Below, piece by piece: positions 35,422 through 44,089 of a stretch of 64,000 nucleotides of DNA; the first letter of the stretch is position 1, and the number at the start of each line of letters is the position of its first letter. Source of the stretch: an uncultured Oscillospiraceae bacterium (GTDB taxonomy: Bacteria > Bacillota > Clostridia > Oscillospirales > Oscillospiraceae). The stretch spans positions 36,148-100,147 of the forward strand of contig CANQXK010000007.1 of NCBI GenBank assembly GCA_947627715.1, written 5' to 3'. Below the pieces are notes generated by a model that was given only the letters and a program-made list of their open reading frames with translations, did not search any database and was not told the origin of the DNA. A program made the translations under genes and the position numbers.

Positions 35422-35785
35422 TTTGTTCCTCCTTTTCCGCTTCAAGCAGTTTGTGTATTTCGTCCTTTTCCAGCCCCAGCCGGCGCATGGCGTCCAGGAA
35501 CGTCCTCACGTACCCCTCCGCCAGCTCCCGCCGCGCCGCCGCCACGGTCCCGGCGTCCTCGGTGACGAACCGGCCCGCCGTGCGCTGGGAGTAGAGCAGG
35601 CCCTCCCGCTCAAGCTCCGCCATGGCCCGCTGCATGGTGTTGGGGTTGACGCCGGCCTCCAGGGCCAGCTCCCGCACCCCCGGCACCCGCTCCCCCGGCT
35701 TCAGCTCCCCGGAGGCGACAGCCAGCTTGACGGCGGCTACGATCTGCGCGTACAGGGGGCCTCCCCCTTCAAATGTCCACTCCAT
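35402..35785 (-). CDS. GntR-family regulator, YtrA type
   Basis: A 127-residue GntR protein of the short YtrA subfamily: winged HTH (PLYAQIVAAVKLAVASGEL, LALEAGVNPNTMQRAMAELE) and only a short C-terminal dimerisation tail (about 55 residues), with no ligand domain. ATG 35785 with GGAGG. Expected to repress its own operon at the inverted repeat just upstream. Confidence 0.93.
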   Translation of the reverse strand: MEWTFEGGGPLYAQIVAAVKLAVASGELKPGERVPGVRELALEAGVNPNTMQRAMAELEREGLLYSQRTAGRFVTEDAGTVAAARRELAEGYVRTFLDAMRRLGLEKDEIHKLLEAEKEEQNAGTGM

Positions 35786-35796
35786 GCTCCGCCTCC

Positions 35797-35851
35797 TTGT
35801 ACTGTTGTATTAGGCGATTAGTACAATAACACAGTTGCCCCTCCCTGTCAA
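35797..35851 (-). promoter_or_regulatory. Promoter and YtrA-type operator
   Basis: Minus strand: TTGACA (35846-35851) and TATTGT (35823-35828) 17 bp apart. Overlapping the -10 is an inverted repeat TTGTACT (35797-35803) and AGTACAA (35820-35826), the layout of a self-repressing GntR operon. Confidence 0.8.
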
Positions 35852-36009
35852 GGGGGAATTTAAACTTTTTTCAAAAAATTTTTTGGGGGCCGTTCGCGCC
35901 GGCGCGGGGCGGGGAGAGGAAGGCCCCTTTGGGGCGAGGAACGGAGAGTTTCTTTGGGGCGGGAAAACACGGTCCCCTCCGGGGCGGACGCGGTCCCTTT
36001 TGGGGCATA

Positions 36010-36038
36010 GAAAAAGCGGCGGGACGAAGCCCGCCGCG
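36010..36038 (-). terminator. Terminator of the yhaO-yhaN pair
   Basis: Minus strand: GCGGCGGG, CTTCG loop, CCCGCCGC, then TTTTTC. The stretch 35838-36059 otherwise shows only GC-rich, gene-free sequence. Confidence 0.9.
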
Positions 36039-36059
36039 ACGGCGTATGGATGTATGTTT

Positions 36060-38345
36060 TCAGGCCCGGATGATCTTCACGCCCTGCGTCCCCTCCAGCA
36101 TATCCGCCTCGCGGGTGTGGCAGGAGAAGAGGATGATCTGGCGCTCCTTCGCCATATCCAAAAGCACCTCCAGGGCGCGGCGGCAGCGGCAGTCGTCGAA
36201 GTTAGCCAGAGCGTCGTCCAGGACGATGGGGCAGGGGTCGTCCCCGCCCAGGATAAGCTCGCACATGGCAAGGCGCAGCGAGAGGTAGATCTCGTCGGCG
36301 GTGCCGTCGGAGAGGGTGATGACGTTGTGGGTCTCCACGTCCCCCTCCTCACGGGCGGCGGCGTCGAAGCCCTTGTCGAAGTAGAGCCTGTCGTACCGGC
36401 CCTCGGTGAGGCGGGACATGATCTCCCCGGCCAGGCGGCTGACCTCCGGCGAGAAACGGGTCTGGAGCTTTGTGTTGGCCTCGGAGAGGGCCTCCAGCGC
36501 CAGCGTCAGGGCGCTGTAGCGGCGCTTCAGCTCCTCCAACTCCTCCCCAAGATTCTGGATACGCCCCTCCACCACCGACGGGTCCCCCAGCGTCCGCTGC
36601 GCGCCGGTGGCCAGGTCGTAGGCGCGTGTGGCGTCGATGAGCTGCTGGCGGGCGCGGTCCAGCGCCGCCTGGGTGTCCTCCCGGTTGCGGATGGGCACAG
36701 ACAGGAAGCTGTCGTCCGGCTCGGTCTCCTCCCCGTTCTCCTGCAAAAGCGTCTCGTAGACGTTCCGGGCGGAGACCGCCTCAAACTGGGCGCGGGTCAG
36801 CGCGTCGATGTTCCGCTCCGTCTCGTTAAGCGCCTCCAGCACGGCCTCGCCGGAGGTGACGTCGGGCATGAAGGCCACGATCCGGCCCACGGCCAGGTCC
36901 TCCGCCTCCTTCGCGGCGGCGGCGGCGCTCTCACAGGAGCTGCGGGCGGCGTCGCACGCGGCGCGCTTTGCCTCCTCCTCGCGGGTGAGGAGCGTGTAGG
37001 CGGACAGGAGCGCGGAGAGCTTGTCCACGTCCCCCACGCCGTAGGAGGCCAGAAGCTCCGCCAGCTCCTCCGCCGCGCCCCGGCGTTTCCGGGGCTTGAC
37101 GAAGAAGAGCACAAGCCCCACGGCGGCCACGCCCAGGGACGCGATCACGCCCCAGATGTGGAGGGAGAAGACGCTCTCCAGCGGCCCGCCCCGGAAAAGG
37201 GGCGAGAGCACCCCCGTGAAGGCCAGCAGGCCCAGGAAGGCCAGGGCGCACAGCAGCACCGGGATCGCCAGCGGTATGCGCGGCTCCTTCGTCTCGGCGG
37301 CCCGCCGGGCAAGCTCCCGCCCGCGGGCGATGTGGGCGCTCACCTCCGCCTCGCTCTTCCCGCTGAGGGGCGACGTCTCCCGCCGGGCGGAGGCGTCGGC
37401 AAGCTCCTTCTCCGCCCGCCAAAGCGAACGCTGGGCGTCCTGCGCCACCTTCTTCAGGGGCATCACCGCGGCGGCGGTCTCGCGGATGGAGCTGACGTCC
37501 TCCCGCGTCATGACGCGGCCGTTTTTCGTGATGGCCCGCGTAAGCTCCGCCACGCGGGTCTCGGCGTTGGCGGCGGTCTTTCTGGCCTCCGCCATCCGGC
37601 GCTGGACGGCGCGGGCCTCCAATTTTTCGTGGGTGCGAAGGTCCTCCTCAAGAAGCTCGATCTGCTTCTCCTGCCGGGCCATGCCGGTGCGGAGGCCCGC
37701 CAGGTCCTCGGAGGAGGACTCGATGAGGGCGAAGTCGTGGTTCGCCTCCCGAAGCTCCTGCTCCAGGGCGGGGATGGCGCCGGACTTGTTGAACCGAAGC
37801 CGCCGCTGCCATTTTTTCAGAAGCTCGCTGGATTCGGTGTAGGATGTGTTCTCGTCGCCTGTGGAGACGATGTCCGCGATCTTGCGCTCCAGCTCGGAGG
37901 TCTGGCTGACCCGCAGGTCCGGCCTGGAGATGAAGGCCGTGCGCTCAAACACCTGCCGGGAGACCCCGGTGAGCCGGCTGCCCACCGTGTCCGGGTCCAG
38001 CCCCCGGATGAACTCCGCCGTGCCGGTGTAGACGGCCACCAGGTTCTTCATGGGCGCGCCGTTTTTCGTGGTGCGCTGGAGGGTGATGCTCCTGCCGGCG
38101 TCCTCCACCTCCAGCGTCCCCACCACGGCCCCGCCGTCCCAGGGCTTGGACATGGTCTTGACGGAGAGGCGTCCCGCCTTGTCCCGCTCCGAGGTGTCGA
38201 TCCCGTAGAGCATGGCGGTGAGCAGGCGGCACCAGGTGGTTTTTCCGTATTCGTTGGGGGCGGAGATCACCGTCATGCCGCCGCCCGGTTCAAGGGTGGC
38301 GTTCTTCAGCTTTCCGAAGGTGCCGGACAGCTTTTTGATCTTCAC
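36060..38345 (-). CDS. YhaN-like AAA ATPase (Rad50-like SMC protein)
   Basis: A 761-residue protein with an N-terminal Walker A (SAPNEYGKTTWCR, about 30-42), long coiled coil, two closely spaced membrane helices in the middle (around AIPVLLCALAFLGLLAF and GVIASLGVAAVGLVLFF), a second coiled coil, and C-terminal Walker B (IVLDDALANFDD). The midpoint membrane hairpin distinguishes YhaN from soluble SbcC. The GTG start at 38345 forms a GTGA overlap with the yhaO stop; the longer frame to 38354 has its ribosome site too close. Works with the adjacent phosphoesterase, probably on DNA ends at the membrane. Confidence 0.88.
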   Translation of the reverse strand: MKIKKLSGTFGKLKNATLEPGGGMTVISAPNEYGKTTWCRLLTAMLYGIDTSERDKAGRLSVKTMSKPWDGGAVVGTLEVEDAGRSITLQRTTKNGAPMKNLVAVYTGTAEFIRGLDPDTVGSRLTGVSRQVFERTAFISRPDLRVSQTSELERKIADIVSTGDENTSYTESSELLKKWQRRLRFNKSGAIPALEQELREANHDFALIESSSEDLAGLRTGMARQEKQIELLEEDLRTHEKLEARAVQRRMAEARKTAANAETRVAELTRAITKNGRVMTREDVSSIRETAAAVMPLKKVAQDAQRSLWRAEKELADASARRETSPLSGKSEAEVSAHIARGRELARRAAETKEPRIPLAIPVLLCALAFLGLLAFTGVLSPLFRGGPLESVFSLHIWGVIASLGVAAVGLVLFFVKPRKRRGAAEELAELLASYGVGDVDKLSALLSAYTLLTREEEAKRAACDAARSSCESAAAAAKEAEDLAVGRIVAFMPDVTSGEAVLEALNETERNIDALTRAQFEAVSARNVYETLLQENGEETEPDDSFLSVPIRNREDTQAALDRARQQLIDATRAYDLATGAQRTLGDPSVVEGRIQNLGEELEELKRRYSALTLALEALSEANTKLQTRFSPEVSRLAGEIMSRLTEGRYDRLYFDKGFDAAAREEGDVETHNVITLSDGTADEIYLSLRLAMCELILGGDDPCPIVLDDALANFDDCRCRRALEVLLDMAKERQIILFSCHTREADMLEGTQGVKIIRA

Positions 38346-39430
38346 GGTCTCCACTCCTCTCTGCCCTCAAGGGCGGCTATTCCGTAGCGGGCGGCAAGCT
38401 CGATGAGCCTTCGGCTCTCCTCGTCCGCGGCCCCGTCGTATTTCTCCTTGAGGCCGGCCAGGAACATCCCGGTCAGGTTGTCCTCCCCCGCCCCGTCCCA
38501 GAGGCCGCGCTTGCGGCGAAGCTCGCTTTTCACGGTCAGGTGGAAGAACTTGTCCGACAGGGCCTCCCGGATGGCCTCCAGGTCCGCCTCCCCCGCGTAC
38601 TCCCCCTTCAGGATGAGCCGCGCCACGTCCGAGGGGTATCCCTCCCCCACGGCCGCCCTGGCCGAGGCGAGGGCGTCGTCGAAACCCGTCACGTCCGCCT
38701 CCAGGACCCGGTATTCCCGCCCCCCGATGGGGCGGAATGAGAGTTCGCAGCTGCCCTTGGAGACCGTGCCGGCGATATAGCCCTTGGGGCCGGTCTCGTC
38801 AAAGCCCCGCCCCTCAAGGCAGCCGGGGTAGGCGTAGAAGGTCTCCCCCGCCTTTTTGATGCCGGAGAAGGTGTGCACGTGCCCCAGGGCCAGGTAGTCC
38901 AGGCCCGTGCGGGCGATGTCCTGCTCCGAGATGGCGTTGTAGCGGGAGGCGGCCGCCACGTCACCGTGAAGCACCATGATCTCCGTCAGCGCGCTGCGGC
39001 GGACGGTGAAGTCCCGCAGCAGCGGCTCGCACCCGGCGGAGGTGAACCCCGCGCCCCAGACGCGGGCCTCCAGCTCAGGAAGCTCCACGCATTTAAGCTG
39101 GGGTGTGCGGAAGATGTGGACGTTGGCCGGAAGCTCCATAAACGCATAGGGCGACCGGGCGGAGTAGTAGTCGTGGTTGCCGGGGGCGATAAAGACATGG
39201 GCCTTCATGGAGGAGAGGACCCGCTTCAGCGTCTCGGCGGTCTCCCAGTAGGAGGCGGAGGAATCCAGCAGGTCCCCCGCCAGCAGCACCACGTCCGCGT
39301 CCTCCGCCGCGGCGGCCAGCTTGTCAAGAAGCTCCCGCTGCTCCCGGCGGCGCTGCACCGCCTTCTCCTCCGGCAGGGAGTAGAAGGGGGAATCCATGTG
39401 AAAATCTGCGGCGTGGAGTATTTTGATCAT
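38342..39430 (-). CDS. YhaO-like metallophosphoesterase (Mre11-like nuclease)
   Basis: A 362-residue calcineurin-type phosphoesterase: HAADFHMDSPF, VLLAGDLLDS, APGNHDYYS and the histidine sites in VLHGDVA and LALGHVHTF complete a dinuclear metal centre. ATG 39430 with AAGGAGG; the frame upstream enters repeat DNA. The downstream ATPase gene is coupled by four bases, as in the Bacillus yhaO-yhaN pair and in sbcD-sbcC. Confidence 0.92.
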   Translation of the reverse strand: MIKILHAADFHMDSPFYSLPEEKAVQRRREQRELLDKLAAAAEDADVVLLAGDLLDSSASYWETAETLKRVLSSMKAHVFIAPGNHDYYSARSPYAFMELPANVHIFRTPQLKCVELPELEARVWGAGFTSAGCEPLLRDFTVRRSALTEIMVLHGDVAAASRYNAISEQDIARTGLDYLALGHVHTFSGIKKAGETFYAYPGCLEGRGFDETGPKGYIAGTVSKGSCELSFRPIGGREYRVLEADVTGFDDALASARAAVGEGYPSDVARLILKGEYAGEADLEAIREALSDKFFHLTVKSELRRKRGLWDGAGEDNLTGMFLAGLKEKYDGAADEESRRLIELAARYGIAALEGREEWRP

Positions 39431-39484
39431 AGGCGCAGCCTCCTTTGTGTGAGTAGGGGTGGGGGACGAGGTGGGAACCCTGGC

Positions 39485-39549
39485 GCTCGTCGGCCTCATC
39501 CGGCCCCCTCCGGGGGCCACCTTCCCCACAAGTGGGGAAGGCTTTGAGA
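39485..39549 (-). repeat. Dispersed hairpin element A, copy 2
   Basis: Inverted copy of 30367-30434; on the plus strand it reads CCGGCCCCCTCCGGGGGCC then CCTTCCCCACAAGTGGGG. Immediately after it, 39585-39635 holds two more hairpins (CAGTCAGCTTCGCTGAC and CTCCCTTCCCGCTTCGCGGC). Gap 39431-39889 has no gene. Confidence 0.85.
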
Positions 39550-39652
39550 GCGCGAGACGGGGCCAGTGCGTTGTCGGTTTAACCCTCAGTCAGCTTCGCT
39601 GACAGCTCCCTTCCCGCTTCGCGGCAAGGGAGCCAATATGCCCCGACGAAAG

Positions 39653-39888
39653 CCGCACCTGCGTTGGGGTGCTCCACGGGGGTGTGTCCAGCAGGGGGTC
39701 CGCAGACCCCCTAAGCTGGTCGTTTTTAAAAGGGGTTCCAAGGGGGAAAATCGAAATCCCCCTTGGTTCCTTTTTCTCCTTTGTTACTTTCCTCTTTTTG
39801 GGAATCCAAAAAGAGGAAAGTAAATCCCTTGCCGTGACCACGGCAAACCCCCTGCCGTGGTCACGGCACCCCCCGCCGGGGGGAGGCG
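39653..39888 (+). repeat. Dispersed hairpin-rich element B, copy 2
   Basis: Same orientation as 30556-30817 and nearly identical through the central 170 bases. It ends one base before the cls stop codon, so it may serve as that gene's 3' end structure. Confidence 0.88.
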
Positions 39889-39889
39889 C

Positions 39890-41470
39890 TCACATGAGGG
39901 GCGCTACGATCTTCAGCAGTCTCCCGAAAAACTTCACATGGAATTTTTCGTGGGCGACCATCTCCCTGGTCACCCGCTGGGACTTGGCGAGGGTGTCGGC
40001 GAAGTCGGCGCGGACGTCCTCCAGCGCCGGGACGCCGCACAGGAGGGCGGCGCACTCGAAATGGTGGTAGAGGCTCCTGTAATCCAGGTTAATGGTCCCC
40101 ACCACGCCCATCTTTCCGTCCTGCAAAAATACCTTGGCGTGGACAAAGCCGGGGGTGTACTCGTAGAGCTTCACCCCGGCGTCCACCAGCTCCGGGTAGT
40201 GGCTCTTGGCCAGCCAGAAGGCGTACTTCTTGTCGGGGATATGGGGCAGGATGATACGCACGTCCACGCCCCGTTTGGCCGCCGCAGTCAGCGACATCAG
40301 GGTCTCCCCGTCCAAGATGAGGTAGGGCGTCATGATGTAGACGTACTCCCTGGCGGTGTTGATGAGGTGGAGGTACACCGTCTCCCCCACCCGCTCGGAG
40401 TCCATGGGGCTGTCCCCGTAGGGGATGACCACGCCCTGGGCGTCCGGGACGCTCACCGCCTCCGGCTCCGGCAGGAACCGCTGGTAGGCGCAGCCGCTCT
40501 CCCGCCCGGCGGCGTTCCACATCTGGAGGAACATCAGCGTGAAGCTGCGCACCGCCTCGCCCCGGACCATCACGGCGGTGTCCTTCCAGTGGCCGAAGCG
40601 GGGCTTTTCGTTGATGTACTCGTCGGCCAGGTTCACCCCGCCGGTGAAGCCCACCTTCCCGTCCACCACCAGGATCTTCCTGTGGTCACGGTTATTGTAG
40701 TGGGTGGACACGAAGGGGCGCACCGGGGCGAAGACCTTGCACTTGATGCCGCGGGCCTCCAGCTCGGAGGGGTAGGAGTAGGGCACGTCCGCAAAGGCGC
40801 ACGTGCCGTCGTACATGAAGCGCACGTCCACCCCCTCCCGCGCCTTGCGGGCGAGGATCTCCAGGATGGTGTCCCACATACGGCCGGCGGCCACGATGAA
40901 ATATTCCATGAAGATAAAGTCCCGGGCCTTTTCCAGCTCCTCCAGCATGGCCTCGAACTTCCTCTCCCCCAGGGGGAAATAGGTGACCTCCGTGCCCGTG
41001 TAGGCGGGGAAGCCCACCGTGTCCCGGAGATACCGCGCCAGGGAGGCGGCGTCCGGGTCCGTGGCCTCAAGCTCGTTGTCCACCGCCAGCTCCACCGGGG
41101 AGGGCCGCTTCAGATACGGCTCCGTCTCGGAGACGCATTTGGCGATCTCCCGCTGGACGGTCCGATGGCCGATGTCCGTCTTGATGAAGAAATAGAGGGC
41201 GATCCCCACCACCGGCGCCAGGGCCACCACGAAGCACCAGGTCAGCTTCACCGTGGGGTCGCTCCGGGAGTTGGAGATGTAAATGAGCATCAGCGCCGCG
41301 GCGATGGCGGAGCTGAAGTGGATGGCGTCCCCCAGCCGCTCAAAGCCCCACAGGAGCAGTCCCACCTGCGCCAGAAGCAGCAGGGCGATGAGGAACGTGC
41401 GCCCCGTGATCACGGCGAAAAAGCCGCGCTTGATTTTCTTTTTGCTGTCTGTAGTCACCGGCGTGGACAT
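39890..41470 (-). CDS. cls: Cardiolipin synthase
   Basis: A 526-residue phospholipase-D-superfamily enzyme that condenses two phosphatidylglycerol molecules in the membrane. Two N-terminal membrane helices (about 26-90) precede two HKD motifs: HRKILVVDGKVGFTGG near residue 260 and HAKVFLQDGKMGVVGT near 440. ATG 41470 has GGAGG upstream. Confidence 0.95.
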   Translation of the reverse strand: MSTPVTTDSKKKIKRGFFAVITGRTFLIALLLLAQVGLLLWGFERLGDAIHFSSAIAAALMLIYISNSRSDPTVKLTWCFVVALAPVVGIALYFFIKTDIGHRTVQREIAKCVSETEPYLKRPSPVELAVDNELEATDPDAASLARYLRDTVGFPAYTGTEVTYFPLGERKFEAMLEELEKARDFIFMEYFIVAAGRMWDTILEILARKAREGVDVRFMYDGTCAFADVPYSYPSELEARGIKCKVFAPVRPFVSTHYNNRDHRKILVVDGKVGFTGGVNLADEYINEKPRFGHWKDTAVMVRGEAVRSFTLMFLQMWNAAGRESGCAYQRFLPEPEAVSVPDAQGVVIPYGDSPMDSERVGETVYLHLINTAREYVYIMTPYLILDGETLMSLTAAAKRGVDVRIILPHIPDKKYAFWLAKSHYPELVDAGVKLYEYTPGFVHAKVFLQDGKMGVVGTINLDYRSLYHHFECAALLCGVPALEDVRADFADTLAKSQRVTREMVAHEKFHVKFFGRLLKIVAPLM

Positions 41471-41501
41471 TGAAAGCCTCCAGAAATATTATGTCAATCT
41501 T

Positions 41502-41530
41502 ATTATACCACGGGAAGCGGACAATGAAAA
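41502..41530 (-). promoter_or_regulatory. Promoter of cls
   Basis: Minus strand TTTTCA (41525-41530) and TATAAT (41502-41507), 17 bp apart, about 30 bases before the ATG. Confidence 0.6.
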
Positions 41531-41603
41531 GACTTTTTTGCAAAAATCGACAAAAAAAGGGTCTTGGGAGACGGACCCGAAAGGCCGTGCGCGGCGCTGA
41601 CCG

Positions 41604-41652
41604 GCACAAAAAACACCCCGAAAAGGCCCGCAGGCCTTTCCGGGATGTTTTC
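41604..41652 (-). terminator. Terminator of the sigma/anti-sigma operon
   Basis: Minus strand: CATCCCGGAAAGGCC against GGCCTTTTCGGGGTG around a short loop, followed by TTTTTTG. Confidence 0.85.
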
Positions 41653-41700
41653 CGCTCGTTCCCTCCGCGGACAAGGGCCGAAGGCCAATGTCCACGGTTT

Positions 41701-42507
41701 TTATTCCTCTGTGTTCTCGTCCAGGTTGCCCAGCACCTTGGCGTGGCGCACCCAGGTCTGGTCTACAAGGTTCAGCTCCTCGTTCCTCCAGGAGCACCCC
41801 TCGGAGTTCCAGCTCCAGCCATCCATGGTTAAGTTGCTGCTGAACGGCCTGTCGAAGCCATCCACGTACCACCAGCAGGAGATATCGCCTCTCAGGACAT
41901 AGCCGTAGTGGCCCTCCTTCACAACCATGCCCTCGGTGACGGGCAGGACGGTCAGATCCACCGACCAGTTTGTACCATTCTCTCCCACGCCCCCATCGAC
42001 GATCTCATATGTGCCGTCGGGACTCGCGGCCAGCTCGTCGGTGACGTCGTAGATCTCGTCCAGCAGGTTGGTCTGCTCGTCGAAAATATACACGTACACC
42101 AGCACCCGGTCGTTCTCGTCCACGATGACCTTGGCGCCCTTGGCGACGGCCAGGAAGACCTTATCCTTCGCCTCGACGGGATCGACGCCGTGATGCTCAC
42201 TGGGGACAATGGCTTGTTCGATCTCGTTCCTCTCAAGGAAGACTTCTGTAACGCCATTGTAGAGAAGCGTGGTCTGGCCGTGGTAGTTCCAACCGCCCAG
42301 GAACTCCGTGGCCGCCAGGGCTGTGACCGTGAGGGCCAGAAGCGTGACGATCACGGCGGCGCACACCAGGACCCTCCTTGCCGCGCGGGGCATCCTCCGG
42401 CGGGTTTTTTCAAATTCTTCTCCGTTTGTCATTTCGATCAGCTCCTTTTTGGATGTTTCGGAGGCCCTCAGACGCGAAAAGGTCTCCTTAAAAAGTTTTT
42501 CGTTCAT
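41701..42507 (-). CDS. Putative membrane anti-sigma factor
   Basis: A 268-residue protein with a short cytoplasmic N-terminus (about 1-42, helical, basic), one membrane helix (VLVCAAVIVTLLALTVTALAA) and an extracellular domain of about 200 residues with Trp/Cys-containing GWSWNSEGCSWRNEE near the end. It is translationally coupled to the ECF sigma factor gene by an ATGA overlap, the standard sigma/anti-sigma order. No zinc-binding HxxxCxxC motif is present, so it is not a ZAS-type anti-sigma; the function is inferred from context and topology. Confidence 0.72.
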   Translation of the reverse strand: MNEKLFKETFSRLRASETSKKELIEMTNGEEFEKTRRRMPRAARRVLVCAAVIVTLLALTVTALAATEFLGGWNYHGQTTLLYNGVTEVFLERNEIEQAIVPSEHHGVDPVEAKDKVFLAVAKGAKVIVDENDRVLVYVYIFDEQTNLLDEIYDVTDELAASPDGTYEIVDGGVGENGTNWSVDLTVLPVTEGMVVKEGHYGYVLRGDISCWWYVDGFDRPFSSNLTMDGWSWNSEGCSWRNEELNLVDQTWVRHAKVLGNLDENTEE

Positions 42508-42971
42508 TGCAGGTCCTCCCTAAGACGTTTTTCCAGGATGGCCCGTCCCCGCTGCAGTCTTGTCTGCACCGTGGATTCGGGGCATTCGGTGATCTGGGCG
42601 ATCTGCCGCACGCTCAGATCCTCATAGTATTTCAGATAGATGGGCACGCGGTACCTCTCAGGCAGGGCGGCCACCGCCTCGTAAAGCCCCGACTCCGCGG
42701 GGGTCTCGAAGGGCGCGTCCCCCAGCTCCTCCAGGGGCGCCACATGGCGGCGCCAGCGGAAAGATCGCCTGGCCTCGTTTATGGCCACCCGGATGAGCCA
42801 GAAGCGCATATGATCCGGGCTTTCAAAGGCGGCGTCTCTGCTCCAGAGCTTCAGGAAAGCCTCCTGCATGGCGTCCTCGGCGTCCTCCCGTGAGAGCGTG
42901 ACGCTGAGTGCCGCCCGAAATACCGAGTCGGCGTACATATCCACCGCCCCGGCAAACTCCTCTTTCGTCAC
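42504..42971 (-). CDS. ECF-type RNA polymerase sigma factor
   Basis: A 155-residue sigma factor. Region 2 reads MYADSVFRAALSVTLSRED and AEDAMQEAFLKLW; region 4 reads LPERYRVPIYLKYYEDLS and ITECPESTVQTRLQRGR. GTG 42971, giving MTKEEFAGAV, matches the usual family start. An ATG at 43004 and a TTG at 43013 in the same frame are alternatives without a better ribosome site. Regulated by the downstream anti-sigma. Confidence 0.9.
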   Translation of the reverse strand: MTKEEFAGAVDMYADSVFRAALSVTLSREDAEDAMQEAFLKLWSRDAAFESPDHMRFWLIRVAINEARRSFRWRRHVAPLEELGDAPFETPAESGLYEAVAALPERYRVPIYLKYYEDLSVRQIAQITECPESTVQTRLQRGRAILEKRLREDLQ

Positions 42972-43161
42972 GTTCTCACCCCGGTCCAAGCCTTTGGCGT
43001 CCATGTCCGCCAACGTCTTTGGCTGTAGTCTCTGTCTGCCGGCGTCACGCAGCAGCGCGTTGCTTTTGCTTCCTTGAAAGGCCCTTCACCTTTAATATCC
43101 ATTATACCCCCAAAATATCTCAGCCGGGAGGAAAAGTTTTTTTCTTCCGCTCATTTTGCCA

Positions 43162-43191
43162 TTGATTTTGACGGAGGGTCGATGCTATAAT
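43162..43191 (+). promoter_or_regulatory. Promoter of the DUF3737 gene
   Basis: TTGATT (43162-43167) and TATAAT (43186-43191), 18-bp spacing, 45 bases before the ATG. Confidence 0.65.
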
Positions 43192-43235
43192 ATCTATTTA
43201 GTCAAATAGACCCACGAAAGGAACAACGAGACACC

Positions 43236-44078
43236 ATGAGCGAAGAGATACGGGCAAAAAGACTGACAGGCGAGAGGGCGCTTTTCATGAGCCGGGGGCT
43301 TCGGATCTTCGACACCATCTTTGACGATGGGGAGTCGCCCCTCAAGGAGAGCCGGGACATTGCGCTTACCAACTGTATGTTCAAGTGGAAATATCCCCTT
43401 TGGTACTGCCGCGGAGTGAAGGTCACGGACTGCCAGTGGTTTGAGATGGCCAGGGCCGGGGTGTGGTACACCGAGGACATGAGCGTGGAACGGGCCGTCA
43501 TCGAAGCGCCCAAGAATTTCCGGCGGTGCCGGAGGCTCCTCCTCAAGGACGTGGATATGCCCAACGCCGCGGAGACGCTTTGGAGCTGCGACGGCGTGAC
43601 GCTGGAGAACGTCAGCGCCAGGGGCGACTACTTCGCCATGAACTCGGAGAACGTGGAGGCGCGCAATCTGCGCCTCGTGGGGAACTACTCCTTCGACGGG
43701 GCCAGGAACGTCACCGTTGAAAACTCCCGCCTTCTCTCCAAGGACGCCTTCTGGAACGGGGAGAACGTCACGGTGCGGGACTCCTTCATCAGCGGGGAGT
43801 ATCTGGGCTGGAACGGGAAGAACCTCACCTTTGAAAACTGCACCATCGAGAGCCTCCAGGGGCTGTGCTACATCGAAAATCTGACCATGCGCAACTGCAA
43901 GCTCCTGAACACCACCCTGGCCTTTGAGTATTCCAGCGTGGAGGCGGACATCGACGGGCGCATCGACTCCGTTATCAACCCCTCCTCCGGGACCATCCGG
44001 GCCGACGATATTGGGGAGCTGATCATTGAAAAGGACAAGGTGGACCCCTCAAGGACGAAGATCATTGTGAGATCGTGA
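43236..44078 (+). CDS. DUF3737 right-handed beta-helix protein
   Basis: A 280-residue protein of the DUF3737 type: repeated 20-residue turns with alternating hydrophobic residues and Asn ladders (RNLRLVGNYSFDG, NVTVENSRLLSKDAFW, NVTVRDSFISGEYLGW), which form a parallel beta-helix. No signal peptide, so cytoplasmic. Function unknown. The next gene may be coupled. Confidence 0.9.
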   Translation: MSEEIRAKRLTGERALFMSRGLRIFDTIFDDGESPLKESRDIALTNCMFKWKYPLWYCRGVKVTDCQWFEMARAGVWYTEDMSVERAVIEAPKNFRRCRRLLLKDVDMPNAAETLWSCDGVTLENVSARGDYFAMNSENVEARNLRLVGNYSFDGARNVTVENSRLLSKDAFWNGENVTVRDSFISGEYLGWNGKNLTFENCTIESLQGLCYIENLTMRNCKLLNTTLAFEYSSVEADIDGRIDSVINPSSGTIRADDIGELIIEKDKVDPSRTKIIVRS

Positions 44079-44089
44079 GGAACGTTCGT

